A stretch of DNA of 64,000 nt from Agrostemma githago (taxonomy: Eukaryota > Streptophyta > Magnoliopsida > Caryophyllales > Caryophyllaceae). Within the stretch, counting starts at the first letter, position 1; each line of letters opens with the position of its first letter. Made by a program: the position numbers and the translations under genes. The stretch lies in contig OY288257.1 in NCBI GenBank assembly GCA_958450325.1, positions 57,117,938 to 57,181,937 of the forward strand. Direction: 5' to 3'. This document shows positions 11,263 through 22,016 of this stretch, piece after piece. The notes beneath the pieces were generated by a model. It did no database searches. It was not told the DNA's origin and saw only the letters and a list, made by a program, of their open reading frames with translations.

Positions 11263-12344
11263 GGGTCCTGTAACCCAGAAAACCGAGGGCCTCGACACAC
11301 ATTTCGAGGCTCGACTTTTTACGACTCCAAGTCATCACGTGTAAAGACAATCACGTGACCCTTATTTCTTCAAAACCCACACATCACGACACATAAACGA
11401 CTTTGATCGACGGTCTCACACTATTAATTTTATGTCGACGACTCTTTAGTCATATCCGATGTATAAATTAATTTAGACTCCATTTCTCAAGTTGATAAGT
11501 CGGGACAAGGCATCGAGGTCCGATATCGGGTTAGCACCACGCCTAGGTCCCGAACCTCCGTCCCTTGATTAATATGCAAAATAATGCGTAATTAATTAAG
11601 GTTCGTCCATCTACATAAATTCACGGTCTAGTTTATACACGGGTCCGTATGTAATTATTGCTCGCCATTTCGATTGTATTTATTTTGGCTATTATGTTTT
11701 ATCGTTCGTCGTATTGTGAATTCCGGGTTGTATTCCGCCCGTGTAACTTGTAATCGATTTATTATTGCTTTTGTTTTATTTATTTGCGTTTTACCGCTTT
11801 TAAATGAATCCTCGCATGCTAAATCACTTCGACAATAAATTAGATGCATTAAAATGACGTAGCTCACATTCAATTCGCATGTTTAGCTAAAACGCTGTTT
11901 GCATATCATTTCACCGAATCACTAACGCGCATATTAGAAAGTCAAACGATGTCTTAGTAGAGGCCGCTAAGTGCGGGCGGGGTTGGGTGTCCTTAGTGGG
12001 CTTCCCAACACGTACCCTCACCCCTTACTCAGAACCTCGGTTTCCGGATTCCCGAAACCGTTGGCGCACGAGAGTCATTCAATACACGATAACCGGTAGT
12101 GACGGTATCGGTATCATAATGCAAAGGGACGAGCCCAATAAACTCTCAAACCGAGATGGGTCATACTCGGTGTATGGCCCATAGCGATATAGAGTGGGCT
12201 CGAACGGTTCCGAATAACCATAAAATTCGGTGGCGACTCCATTTCGACTTAAATTTCAATTCGATCCATTCTCATATGGAGGTGCATTCGCCTACCCAAA
12301 ACCCGCGCGTGGCCGCGTCGGGGTGGACCTACGTCATGTCCACA

Positions 12345-14164
12345 GGAGTACATTTATTTTAAAGTTTGATGCAGTATATTTCTTTTAATCTTTGATATAG
12401 AGTACTTTTTTTATCTTTATTAACATAGTACATTTCTTTTATCACATAATACACTTGTTTTTTTTTTTTTTTTTTCAATTTTGACCACTACATTTTTTTT
12501 CCAACTTTGACGTATAGAAGAGGAATAAGTAATATGCAAGGGAGAAGACAAAAAAGGGAGTGTGAAACCCTAAAATAACAATATATATTTTGAACTTTGA
12601 AACAAAAAACCCTAATTTCAATAATTAATGATAATTAATGGTTGATTCCTGTTATTCAATCAAAATCGTATCCATAATCTATTAAATTTGATAAATTGAA
12701 TGAATGAAACAAAAAAAACCCTAATTTCAATATTAATGATAATTAATGGTTAATGGTTGATACCGGTTCTTCAATCAAAATCGTATCCATAATCTATTAA
12801 ATTTGATAAATTGAATGAATGTATAATTAGATTTGGAGGTAATCAATGATGATTGAAAAAGAAGAAGATGATTGTTAGGGTTAGGGTAGGGAGGGTGGGA
12901 GAGAAATGAAATTAGTTTTGTTTTCTGAGAAGGGTATTCAATGGAAAAATATGTGTAAAAAGTATTGCGTCGAGTAAAATCTGTACTGCGAAGAGTAACT
13001 CCGTTTATTTATTAGTTACTCCGTATTACATTTATAATAATAATACTCCGTAGATAAAACTGTTGAATGCAAAACTACGTGAAATATAAATGAACTATTG
13101 GTACCAATATGTAGTTGAAGATGTAAGTGTGTGCGAGATAATTTAATTAGTCTTTCTTTACTACAATGTATACGCCTATATTTGGGTGGTGCTTTTTCAT
13201 AATGTGTATTACTCATTTGTACTTGAAAATTACCTAATTGCCCATCTCATTTTCCCCTCCCTCATCATTGCATTAGAGAGAATTTTGAGAGAAATCTCAA
13301 ACATTCTCAACGTTCCAAATTCCATCCACCTCCACGGCTCCACCACCTCCCTTCTCCGGCCGCCACTTTTTTTTCCGTTTTTTTTCCCATTTTTTTAAAA
13401 AGAATATTAATGGTATTATTGTCAAGTTTTTTCTCGGAAAAAATGATTAGTACTCAAATTTATTTATAATTTGGGGAAAATATTTATTTGTTCCCTAATA
13501 TTACAAAAGAAAAAGTACAAAAATTAAAATACAAGTAATTACAACAAAATTAAAATTACAATAACAAAAATAATTCGAAAAATAACACAAATCAAAAGTA
13601 ATCAAAATTACAATAGGACAAATCAAAATCAAAATAACAAAATTACACGGCTGCCATGGCTGCCACCACCCACTCTCACCCTTCCTTCCTTTTTCCAGTC
13701 GTTGCCGCCCCTACACGGACCCTCTCCTATGCCACCTCCCCACACCACCCTAAAAAACCACAACACCAACCTCCCTTTAACACCCGCGCGCCGTCCTCCA
13801 ACCTCCTCTCTTCTCCGGCCGCCGGCGCCGCTCCTCCGCCATCGGTGACACGCTGCCCCCCACAAATCCTCCGGCCACCGCCATCTATTCCGACAATCTC
13901 CGGCGTCCCAACCCTAAACCCTAACTTTCTAAAAACAATTAAACATAATTATCAATTAAATCATAATTTGCAAATAAAAGTAAAATATCGAGTATCGAAC
14001 TACAATCCATAGCGGAAAAAAAAACCCTAGTTTTTCCTCATCTTTCAGCCCAAAAAACCTACTTTTCCTCCTCAACTTATCAAATCTTATTCAATAAAAG
14101 TCTCTCTTTTATGAGAGTTGTTTTCGTCCTTTTTTTCAAGGTTTTTTCCTTTATTTCGAGGTTT
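12345..14164. other. Host DNA between Element 1 and the solo LTR, no convincing gene
   Basis: AT-rich sequence with homopolymer runs, a direct tandem repeat (12599-12821) and CTCCGT motifs near 13010-13055. The 118-codon frame at 13656-14012 is proline-rich and ends in AT-rich DNA with no recognisable domain; I treat it as chance. AAACCCTAA motifs occur at 13910-13923. Confidence 0.6.
12599..12821. repeat. Two-copy tandem repeat, unit about 107-116 bp
   Basis: Units 12599-12705 and 12706-12821 share the phrases CCCTAATTTCAA, AATCGTATCCATAATC and GATAAATTGAATGAATG in the same order, with small indels. Confidence 0.85.
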
Positions 14165-14556
14165 CAGTCTGTAGACACCCGCATTTTGACTGCCAGGTGT
14201 CTATGGCAGTTTCAAAAAAACACCCGATGATGATCGGACGCTAACGTGTTTCTACGCGCTCGGATACAGACTCAAATCCATTAGTTGCTGGCTAGCGCAC
14301 TTATGGAGTACAAATCTCACAAAATCAACCTCAAATCCAGGTCCAGTGGGTCGTTTCTAATCAAATAAGGCTAATTTGGGCCGAAACCGACAACGGAAAT
14401 AAAACCGACTTTAGCGATTGGGTCAACCCCGGTCAAAGTCGTTTCCGAGACATACAAAACAGCCCCTCACAACATCAAAAGTCCAAGTCAAACACAAACC
14501 CATCAAAAAATCCAAGTCACGGTCCAAAGCAATGGACCCGCGCGACCCAGATGGAC

Positions 14557-14697
14557 CACTCGATCGAGTGCCTTACCCACTCGATCGAGTGGGCCCATAT
14601 TCAAGCCTGACTGCAGGCGTAACGGGCCACTCAGCCGAGTCAGCTGGTTACTCGGTCGAGTAACCCTAACCGGGTGCCCTTGCCTTTGCCTATATAA
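14557..14697 (+). promoter_or_regulatory. Solo LTR promoter with four palindromes and TATA box
   Basis: Cores start at 14558, 14579, 14629 and 14650 (spacing 21, 50, 21). The third is a variant, ACTCAGCCGAGT. TATATAA is at 14691-14697, 41 bp after the last core start. Confidence 0.85.
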
Positions 14698-14754
14698 GCA
14701 ACCCCATGCACACACAATTACACATCTTTTTCAAACTTTTCACAACCTCTACAA

Positions 14755-14850
14755 CCCTAATCGATCTTGCAAAAACCCTAATTCTACCTCTAATCAAACC
14801 CTAAGCACTAGCAAACCCTAAACCTAGTTTTAGGAATCGAAACCCTAACC
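14755..14850 (+). promoter_or_regulatory. Cluster of telo-box-like AACCCTA motifs in the LTR leader
   Basis: Several AACCCTA/AAACCCTAA motifs lie downstream of the TATA box, in what should be the first transcribed bases. Equivalent clusters occur at 21815-21910, 34720-34830 and, inverted, 42105-42195 and 56000-56090. Telo-boxes are known promoter or leader elements of plant housekeeping genes. Confidence 0.6.
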
Positions 14851-15110
14851 ACCATAACTCAACCTCCATAAACCTCGAAGCTCCCGTGTTAAAGCCGCAA
14901 CTACGAGCCTCATCCGAGACAAGAACATGTAGGTTGAGGGTGCAAAAACCCTGTTTCTTCTCTTCTCTCCCTCCTTCTCGCGTCACGCCGTCATCGTCTT
15001 CATAAGGGTCGTATTTATTTATTTATTATAGTTATTATCGCATCCTAATATCAAAGATATCGTTAACATTAAAACATTAAAATATTTGTCGATTTGTGTC
15101 GAGTGTGAGT

Positions 15111-15182
15111 GATGGTGGGATAAGGAAAACCGAATATACAAGTGTACTGCACACAGCGTTGCCGGTCGCTTATCCCATCACC
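15111..15182 (+). other. LTR hairpin, GGGATAAG...CTTATCCC
   Basis: An imperfect inverted repeat with a loop of about 45 bases. The same GGGATAAG/CTTATCCC stem is at 22176-22246 and 35101-35172, with different outer stem bases. Confidence 0.6.
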
Positions 15183-15789
15183 CCGATCATTTGATTATTG
15201 AAACAAGTTAACTTAAACAATAATCCGTTTTATTTCGTTTTCATCATTATTCAAGTCGCATATTTACATCGATTTTCAAAAACAAGCATTCTATTATAAG
15301 GGTCGAAACCCGTTGACGCGGATCCGACATCACAATCTCTAGGGATTTATTTCGATGTCGGAGAAGCCGAGGGAATCAAGTTTTCTAATTCAAAGCAAGG
15401 TGTCGATCCACTAGATTCGATACCAATTCCATAATTGGATGTCGAATCTAGCGATCTAGTCACATAAATTAATTAACGCGATTTACTCGATCATATCGCG
15501 ATAGTTAATTTAAGACGACTAAAATCAATTTAATATTTTCACTCTAGTATTCCATATCGATTCAATAATCGAATATGGGATACAACGAGTATTCAAATTC
15601 GGAATCGAGTTTAAATCCCACAATATTTGTATTCGGTTCAACAAAATCAATGATTCATAAAAAATCCGAATCGAGCATAAGTCATACAATATTTATGCTC
15701 AATTCGGTAAAACCATCGAATTATCAAAAATCAAAAGCAATTTCAAAATCAATAATAAAATTGCAAGCGAACCTGGTTCGTACAGGTGC

Positions 15790-15990
15790 CACTCGATCGA
15801 GTGACATCACATCTTAGCGAGCAGAATGCTCTTTCGACCTCTACTCGGTCGAGTCTCATAGTGACTCGATCGAGTAGCGACGTACTCGACCGAGTTGGCC
15901 AATAACTTGGCCGAGTAAGGTCTAAAACGCAAAGCAGAAACCTCTTTTAGAGGTCCACTCGATTGAGTCTATCGACCACTCGATCGAGTG
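15790..15990 (+). repeat. Leader palindrome cluster in the solo LTR, seven copies
   Basis: Core starts 15791, 15843, 15864, 15884, 15905, 15957 and 15978. Intervals are 52, 21, 20, 21, 52 and 21; one copy expected near 15812 is eroded. Two copies carry single mismatches (ACTTGGCCGAGT, ACTCGATTGAGT). Confidence 0.9.
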
Positions 15991-16777
15991 ACCTCATCAC
16001 GACCAATACCGTGAGTCGTACATTCTTCTTTTTAAACTCGATAGCATTTTATGACTTGGGTCGACACGTGTCTAATTAATCACAGTATTACTATCTTTTC
16101 AAACCATGCATCATCTCGCTACATCATTCAATTTTATTCAATAATTTGCAAACCGTTATTATCATCATCTCGTTAATAACCGTTTGTTCTTTTGTCAATG
16201 TAATTCTTGTTTATTTTATTGTACTAAAATGAACCCGCATGCTAAAATACAACTTTGACGTTAATTTTAGTTGCATTAAATTGACATAGAAACCCTTTTT
16301 CAATTCCATTCACATGCTTAGGGAAAATAATCTTTGCATATCATTTTCCCGTTCTACTAACGCGCGTATTAGAAAGTCATTCGAGATCTTAGTAGAGGCC
16401 GCTAAGTGCGAGCGGGGTTGGGTGTCCTTTGTGGGCTTCCCAACACGTACCCTCACCCCTTACTCAGAACCTCGGTTTCCGGATGCCCGAAACCGTTGGC
16501 GCACGAGAGTCATTCAATACACGATATCCGATAACGTCGGTATCGGTATCAAATGCAAAGGGACGAGCCCAATAAACTTTGACATCGGAAATGGGCGTAT
16601 TTTGTATACGGCCCACTACGACATAGAGTGGGCTCGAATGGTTCCGAATGACCACAAAATTCGGTGGCGACTCCACTTCGACCTAAATTTCAATTCGATC
16701 CATTCTCATATGGAGATTCATTCGCCTACCCAAACCCGCGCGTGGCCGCGTCGGGGTGGACCTACGTCATGTCCACA

Positions 16778-17658
16778 CAGTCCTTTACATTAGTATAGGG
16801 ATTAGATTTCAAGAACTATGTGCAAGATCATGAGAGCAATGGAATTCCTACGTACGGCGATACAATTGAGGTCAGATCTTGGTCTACTATTTGTCAAAAT
16901 AGAGGAAGTTCATCATCTTGGAGGCTATTTCATCAGATCTATAGATTCCTTCGCGAAAGATAAACAGCGATATATAGAAGGCTATGCAGAAACGCATTAT
17001 TCTAATAGTGATCTTTGTCTCAATGATGTTCTTTATTTATTTTTCACAAATTTGTATTCAGTTCAATTTGACATCGTTTGTAGATGCCGGATGACTTATT
17101 ATTAATGATATTGATCTTCACTTTCAAAAAACTATAATCCATAGCGAATTCCAAAATAACGATCGATCGATTGTCAAATTTGAAGAGATTTAAGAAAGAA
17201 TTTGGATGAAAGGTGGTTTAGAAAAGAAATAAAGCAGTAAGTTTGAAAAAGTATGAAAAATTATGAGGAGGGTAATATAGGGATAATTAGGAAATTTTAG
17301 TGATGATTGAGTAACACGCAGTTATGAAAAAGTAATTTCGTAAATTATTTTTGACGTTTACCGCAGATATTACCTACCTAGCTAGAAACACATTCATGTA
17401 CGTGGATAATATTCGTTTACTATTATGCATATTAACTTGATGGCATTATCAACGTCACTAAATATCGGCCCATGCATTGCACGAGCTTTCCAACTAGTTA
17501 GTTATTGAGAGACGATCTCTTTCTATATTTTATGTATTTTGTGTTAGCTATAAATAGTGATCAACAACACTATTTGGCTTTTAATCAGATTACACAAATG
17601 TTTAATGTGAAACCAAATTTATGTAATGGAGGGAGAATTTAGGCAAACAAACTGAAAT
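16778..17658. other. Host DNA between solo LTR and LINE, no convincing gene
   Basis: A 95-codon frame at 16818-17105 has no recognisable domain. The rest is AT-rich. A short inverted motif GAGAGACGATCTCT occurs near 17507-17520. I see no promoter, RNA gene or transposon end that I can defend. Confidence 0.5.
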
Positions 17659-17674
17659 GACATTATTACTACTT
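17659..17674. repeat. LINE copy A target-site duplication, left
   Basis: GACATTATTACTACTT, repeated exactly at 39408-39423 after the LINE poly(A). A 16-bp duplication is typical of target-primed reverse transcription. Confidence 0.92.
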
Positions 17675-18105
17675 CTCTCTCTTTTGAGTTTTCTCTCTTT
17701 TCGAGAGTTCTTGGTTTTTCTTTTCTCCTAAGCAAGATTACCCCCAAAGTCCTTCCACCCTCCACCTTGTTAGCCTCTATCTGCATGATTTTTCTCTTAT
17801 TTGCTTTGCTGTCAAATATTCCTTTAACCGCCTCCACCATCCTTAACCTCATCTCATACAAAATTATCCTACTTTTACCTTCTCTTGACACTTAATTAAG
17901 CCTACCTTCTAGCCATCATTACATCTAAGATTAATCCCCTCCTTTAAATCCGATCCCTCCTTCTCCCTCTGATTCACAATTCTTACTTAACCTTTTTTAC
18001 TCTGTTTTCCTCTTACCTTCTTAAATTGATAACCCTAATCATGAATACTCTCCTTTTCAAGCTGGAGCCCTTTTAACCCTACCTATCAACCTTCGAATAA
18101 ACCTC

Positions 18106-19807
18106 ATGGGGATAAACTTCAACCTCTCTCTAGTTTGTCGTTTCATTGACCAACGTCACTTTTCTCTATCAAGACTCCAAAATGCAATAAATCACTTGTG
18201 GGAACTTAAAGCTCCACTAAAAATCCACTATATGAAACCCTTTTTCGTCTTTGAATTTTCTCATCCCGATGATTTCAACCACCTTCTAAACTTACAGGTT
18301 GTTAATATTGAAGGAAGCCTTCTTGTTTTCCGCAAGTTAACTTGAGATACTGTGGTTGAGGATATTAATTTTCATCGCATTCCTCTTTGGATCCGTGTTC
18401 GGCTGTTCGCGGCCTCCCGCTTTAATATCTCCATCCAACTGTTGCTGCTTTTCTCTTGGAACATGTCGGTGATGTCATGGAAATCGAGGAAATTGATGTT
18501 GGCCTTCCCCCAGGCCATATATTCGTGTTCGAGTTTGGATAGACGTCTCTTTATCCCTTATTCCAGGTTGTTACATCCCTCTTGATGGTGATCGAGTCTC
18601 TTGGATTTCCTTCGATTATGAAAATATTTTCCGTTTCTGTCACCGCTGTGGTCTTGTTGGTCACCGTGTATCTTTTTGTCCGCTAAATCAAAGTCGTGCC
18701 ATCGCCTTAATTGATCGTCGACTTATGAGCCTTCATCTTCGTGGTCTACAAGTTGTTTATGGTCCTGGCCCTCCTACTTCACCTTTTTATTCAAAGAATA
18801 TATTTGGCCTACCTCAGACTTTCTCTAATATTAATACGATCGTTAAAGTTGCTCCTGCTGTTCCTGCAAATCAAGACTCATCTTCATCATCCTCAGCAGT
18901 TCGGTCTTCTTCATCATCTTCTAATTCCAGTACTGGTCATCATAATCCTCCCCCTGGTTTTGGAACGCATTTACTTGGTGAACCTAGTCACACAGTTTAT
19001 GCCGATCTTTATCCGGATGTTCCAAATTTCATTGGGCCTACTCTTTATATGGACCATGCTGCGCCTGTTGTACCAGAGGTTCCTCCGGCGCCAACGGTTC
19101 CGAATGGTGACATACCTGGTTCCTCAAACTTTTCTCGAGCTTTTCGTATCTCAGCTCCGGACCCTGCTTCTGATCCCTCTTTGGAATTCCTTAGCTTTTC
19201 AGACTATAATGGAGGAGTAGAAAATGGTTCCTTTTTGCGTGCTTCCGAACAGGTGAATCCTTATTTATATAATGTTTCTGATTCGGCTTTTTCTGGGTCC
19301 GGTTTGGTTTGTGCTTCCGTTTTGCAGCGCCCGACAGCCTATGGTTCATCTTCTTCACCATCACCATCTCCGTTGGGTTTCTCTACTGCCAACTCCATGT
19401 CTGCAGCTACCTCACCTTTGCAACATTCTTCTCTTTTTGCTCCTGCATCCCAGGAGTTTTTCATGCCAGATACTTCCTCTTCGAATCTTTCACCAGATTC
19501 GACTGCCGGCTTTCATCTTTTCTTCTTGGATGATTCGAATATCTGTTCTCGTGCCACAAGTTCTTCTCCCTCACTTGATGATGCTCATCTTCCTACTATT
19601 TCCTCTCTTGGCAAACGATCTTTCTCTGTTTTTATCTCTGAAGATTGTTCAAAGGGCTATGTTTACTCGTTCCCAAACAAGAGATTGAAGCTTTCCTCGC
19701 CTCTTGCAGATGAGATGGATCACAAATCGTATCATTCAGTTTTTTTGGATTCTGATGCACACACTCGGGTTGTGGCAGGCTCGCCTCTGCCACCAATGAC
19801 CAAATGA
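18106..19807 (+). pseudogene. LINE copy A ORF1 (RNA-binding protein)
   Basis: The N-terminal part resembles the DUF4283 domain of plant LINE ORF1 proteins. A zinc knuckle CHRCGLVGHRVSFC (C-x2-C-x4-H-x4-C) is encoded near 18641-18682. A serine/proline-rich C-terminal region (from the ATG at 18725, 360 codons) runs to TGA 19805-19807. Breaks: TGG to TGA at 18343-18345 and frameshifts between about 18390 and 18630. The 18106 start is the first ATG of the homologous frame and may not be original. ORF1 would coat LINE RNA. Confidence 0.8.
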
Positions 19808-21249
19808 AGATACTCTCCTGGAATTGTAGGGGCTTGGGGGACACGGACTCCCTTACAATTCCGTTCTTGTCGTGGTGTGTCCGGTCCAATGATGTCTGTA
19901 TAGTTTTCCTGCAAGAAACAAAATGTTCGGTTGCGGATAGTGTGTGTAAGACTAAATCCTTAGGTTTTCCTAATTTCTATGGTGTTGACTCCGTAGGTTT
20001 AAGTGGAGGTCTGTTGGTTCTTTGGGATAATAGATCCAACCTTTTGCCTCTTGTATCTGATGCCCACTCGGTTGTTTGTAAAGTTATCGATAATGTATGG
20101 TGTGTAGATAATGTGAAGACGGTTATGGTATGCAGTTTTCTTGTATGGTGTTTCTTCGTCGGAGTCTAAGTCATACTTCTGGTATAGTATGGGTGAAAAA
20201 TGTAAGGGCTATGATCATGTTGTCGTTCTAGGTGATTTCAACCAAATCGAGCATCACTCAGACAAACTTGGTGGATCGGCTATCATTTCCGGTTGGAATG
20301 ATTTTATGTCTTGGAGACATTACACTCAACTTACTGAACTCCCTTTCTCAGGACCAAAGTTTACATGGTCAAATAAACGTGATACACATCAACTTATAAT
20401 GGAACGTCTTGACAGAGGGTATGCTTCTTCAAACTGGCTGAATTTTTATGCTGATGCTCATATTGTCCATCTTCCTATATTTTCCTCAGATCATGCTCCT
20501 ATTATTCTATCAACGGACGTATTGCAAACATAACCCAAGCGACCATATCGTATTGATAATTGGTGTCTTGATCTCCCAGAGATAAGAAGTCTTCTTCTAT
20601 CTACTTGACCTACTTCTTCGAGAGGGTCGGCTATGTTCTCTTTCTCCCGTAAGCTAAGTACCATCAGATTAAATATCCTTCGATGGGTTCTTAATAATAG
20701 GCACAAATTTATGCTCGATTGGAATGTTTTCTCACGGGATCTTTTATCCACTAGTAATAATATTCATGATATCTGCTCGGCCAGCTCTTTTATCACGGAT
20801 CTTAAGACCGTTAAAATTGAGGGTAAATTTCAACGTTCTTTCTGGCAACAACGAGTGAAAGCAGAAGAAATTCTAAATGATGGACTTCCTACTTCTTATT
20901 TCTTCCATCGAGCAAAAGCCAGAAGACGTCATTTGCGTATTATTGCCCTCCGAAATTCTTCTAGCGACTGGTGTTGTTCTGAGCAAGACCTTTCAGGAAT
21001 TGTCCTTGATCATTTTTCCTCGCTTTTTTTGCTCTAGTTCACCAGCATCTTCCCTATGCTCGCTTTCTGTTTTGAATTTTCCTACTTTAAACTCAGTCGA
21101 ACAAGATTACTTATCTCAACCTTTTTTAGCCGAGGATGTTAAACGGACAATTTTTTCCATGAAGCCTACCAAGTCTCCAGGCCCTGATGATTTTCCTCTT
21201 CGGTTCTTCCAGTATTTTTGGGAAGAGATTGGCACTGAATTTACAAAAT
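19804..21249 (+). pseudogene. LINE copy A ORF2, endonuclease and RT start
   Basis: Starts MKILSWNCRGLG, the canonical start of plant L1 ORF2, with ATG at 19804 overlapping the ORF1 stop (ATGA). The APE-type endonuclease shows QETK, GDFNQ and SDHAP motifs. A frameshift lies near 20150, stops follow at 20531 and 20607, and another frameshift near 21030. The RT begins with MKPTKSPGPD just before Element 2 interrupts at 21250. The endonuclease would nick target DNA to prime reverse transcription. Confidence 0.88.
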
Positions 21250-21636
21250 TATAGACACCCGCATTTTGACCGCCAGGTGTCTATGGCAGTTTCCAAAAAA
21301 CACCCGATGATGATCGGACGCTAACATGCTTCTATGCGCTCGGATACGGGCTCAAATCCATTAATCGCTGGCTAACACACTTACAAAGTACAAATCTCGC
21401 CAAACGGACCTCAAATCCAAGCCCAGTGGATCATTCCGAGTCAAACAAGACTAATTTGGGCCGAAACCGTCACCGGAATTAAAACCGACTTTTCACGATT
21501 GGGCCAACCCCGGTCAAAGTCGTTTCCGAGACACACAAAACAACCCATCAATCATCAAAAGTCCAAGTCAAACACAAAACCCAATAAAGTCAAGGTCACG
21601 GTCCAAAGTCAACGGACCTGCGCGATCTTGTTGGGC

Positions 21637-21777
21637 CACTCGATCGAGTGACCCACCCACTCGATCGAGTGGGCTTGTTTCAAGCCCGACGGCTGGCATC
21701 ACGGGCCACTCGACCGAGTTGGCCCTCTACTCGGTCGAGTAATCCTAAACCGGGTGCCCTAGTTTTTTCTATATAAA
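21637..21777 (+). promoter_or_regulatory. Element 2 5' LTR promoter: four palindromes and TATA box
   Basis: Cores start at 21638, 21659, 21708 and 21729 (spacing 21, 49, 21). TATATAAA is at 21770-21777, 41 bp after the last core start, the same distance as in the solo LTR. Confidence 0.87.
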
Positions 21778-21996
21778 CAACCTCCATGCACAACTTTACA
21801 CATCTTCTTTACAACCCTAATACACCCTAGAGCAATCATACACACCCTACATCCTTACCAACCCTAGTAATCCTACATTAGCAAGAAAACCCTAAACCTA
21901 GTTTTAGGAAATCAATCCCGAGCCACCATAACTTAATCTACATAAAACCTCGAAGACTCTTGTGTTGAAGCCACGGTTACGAGTCCGCACCGAGAC

Positions 21997-22016
21997 AAGA
22001 ACATGTAGGTTGAGGG
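21997..22016 (+). promoter_or_regulatory. Invariant LTR 20-mer, possible 5' splice site
   Basis: AAGAACATGTAGGTTGAGGG is identical in all six LTRs of the window, including the diverged Element 1 LTR, 200-240 bp after TATA. The internal AG/GTTGAG could be a splice donor paired with the acceptor at 24939-24947. Confidence 0.5.

Larger units (their letters stand above)
1..12344 (+). mobile_element. Element 1: Tat-lineage Ty3/gypsy LTR retrotransposon, 5' end outside window
   Basis: Order seen: leader, gag, protease, RT, gypsy RNase H, a second RNase H, integrase, antisense PMD gene, polypurine tract, 3' LTR. The extra RNase H next to integrase is the known hallmark of the plant Tat/Ogre lineage. 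The 5' LTR and primer site lie left of base 1; by comparison with Element 2 the PBS would be about 540 bp upstream. The coding region has four nonsense codons and two frameshifts, so this copy is dead. The right end is the dinucleotide CA of a TGTCCACA terminus; the next five bases (GGAGT) should be the target duplication, which cannot be verified here. Confidence 0.92.
9772..12344 (+). repeat. Element 1 3' LTR (2573 bp)
   Basis: Starts TGTAGACACT and ends CATGTCCACA. Contains a first palindrome cluster, TATA box at 10314, the invariant 20-mer AAGAACATGTAGGTTGAGGG at 10536-10555, a second palindrome cluster at 11156-11262, and a strongly conserved 3' block from about 11966. This LTR is a diverged subtype: it has four rather than eight palindromes in the leader cluster and lacks the GGATAAG hairpin seen in the others. 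Confidence 0.92.
14170..16777 (+). mobile_element. Solo LTR of the Tat family (2608 bp)
   Basis: Begins TGTAGACACC and ends CATGTCCACA, but no polypurine tract precedes it and no primer site follows. It is flanked by perfect 5-bp duplications CAGTC at 14165-14169 and 16778-16782. This is the signature of recombination between the two LTRs of a full element, which deletes the interior. Internal parts match the Element 2 LTRs: TATA box, invariant 20-mer at 14921-14940, hairpin, palindromes. Confidence 0.95.

Noticed and set aside
13656..14012. 118-codon proline-rich plus-strand frame in host DNA
   Set aside because: No recognisable domain, low-complexity composition and AT-rich tail; the opposite strand is also open, so the frame reflects C-rich composition.
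16394..16777. Frames reading across the conserved LTR 3' block (for example 159 codons at 16314)
   Set aside because: The block is conserved as DNA in every LTR, but frames differ and end at random; no ATG or codon constraint is shared.
16818..17105. 95-codon frame after the solo LTR
   Set aside because: No domain, no clear promoter, no second copy to compare; compatible with chance.
18741..19688. Long hydrophobic frames in LINE ORF1, alternate frame
   Set aside because: Shadow of the Ser/Pro-rich ORF1 frame; repeated in copy B for the same reason.
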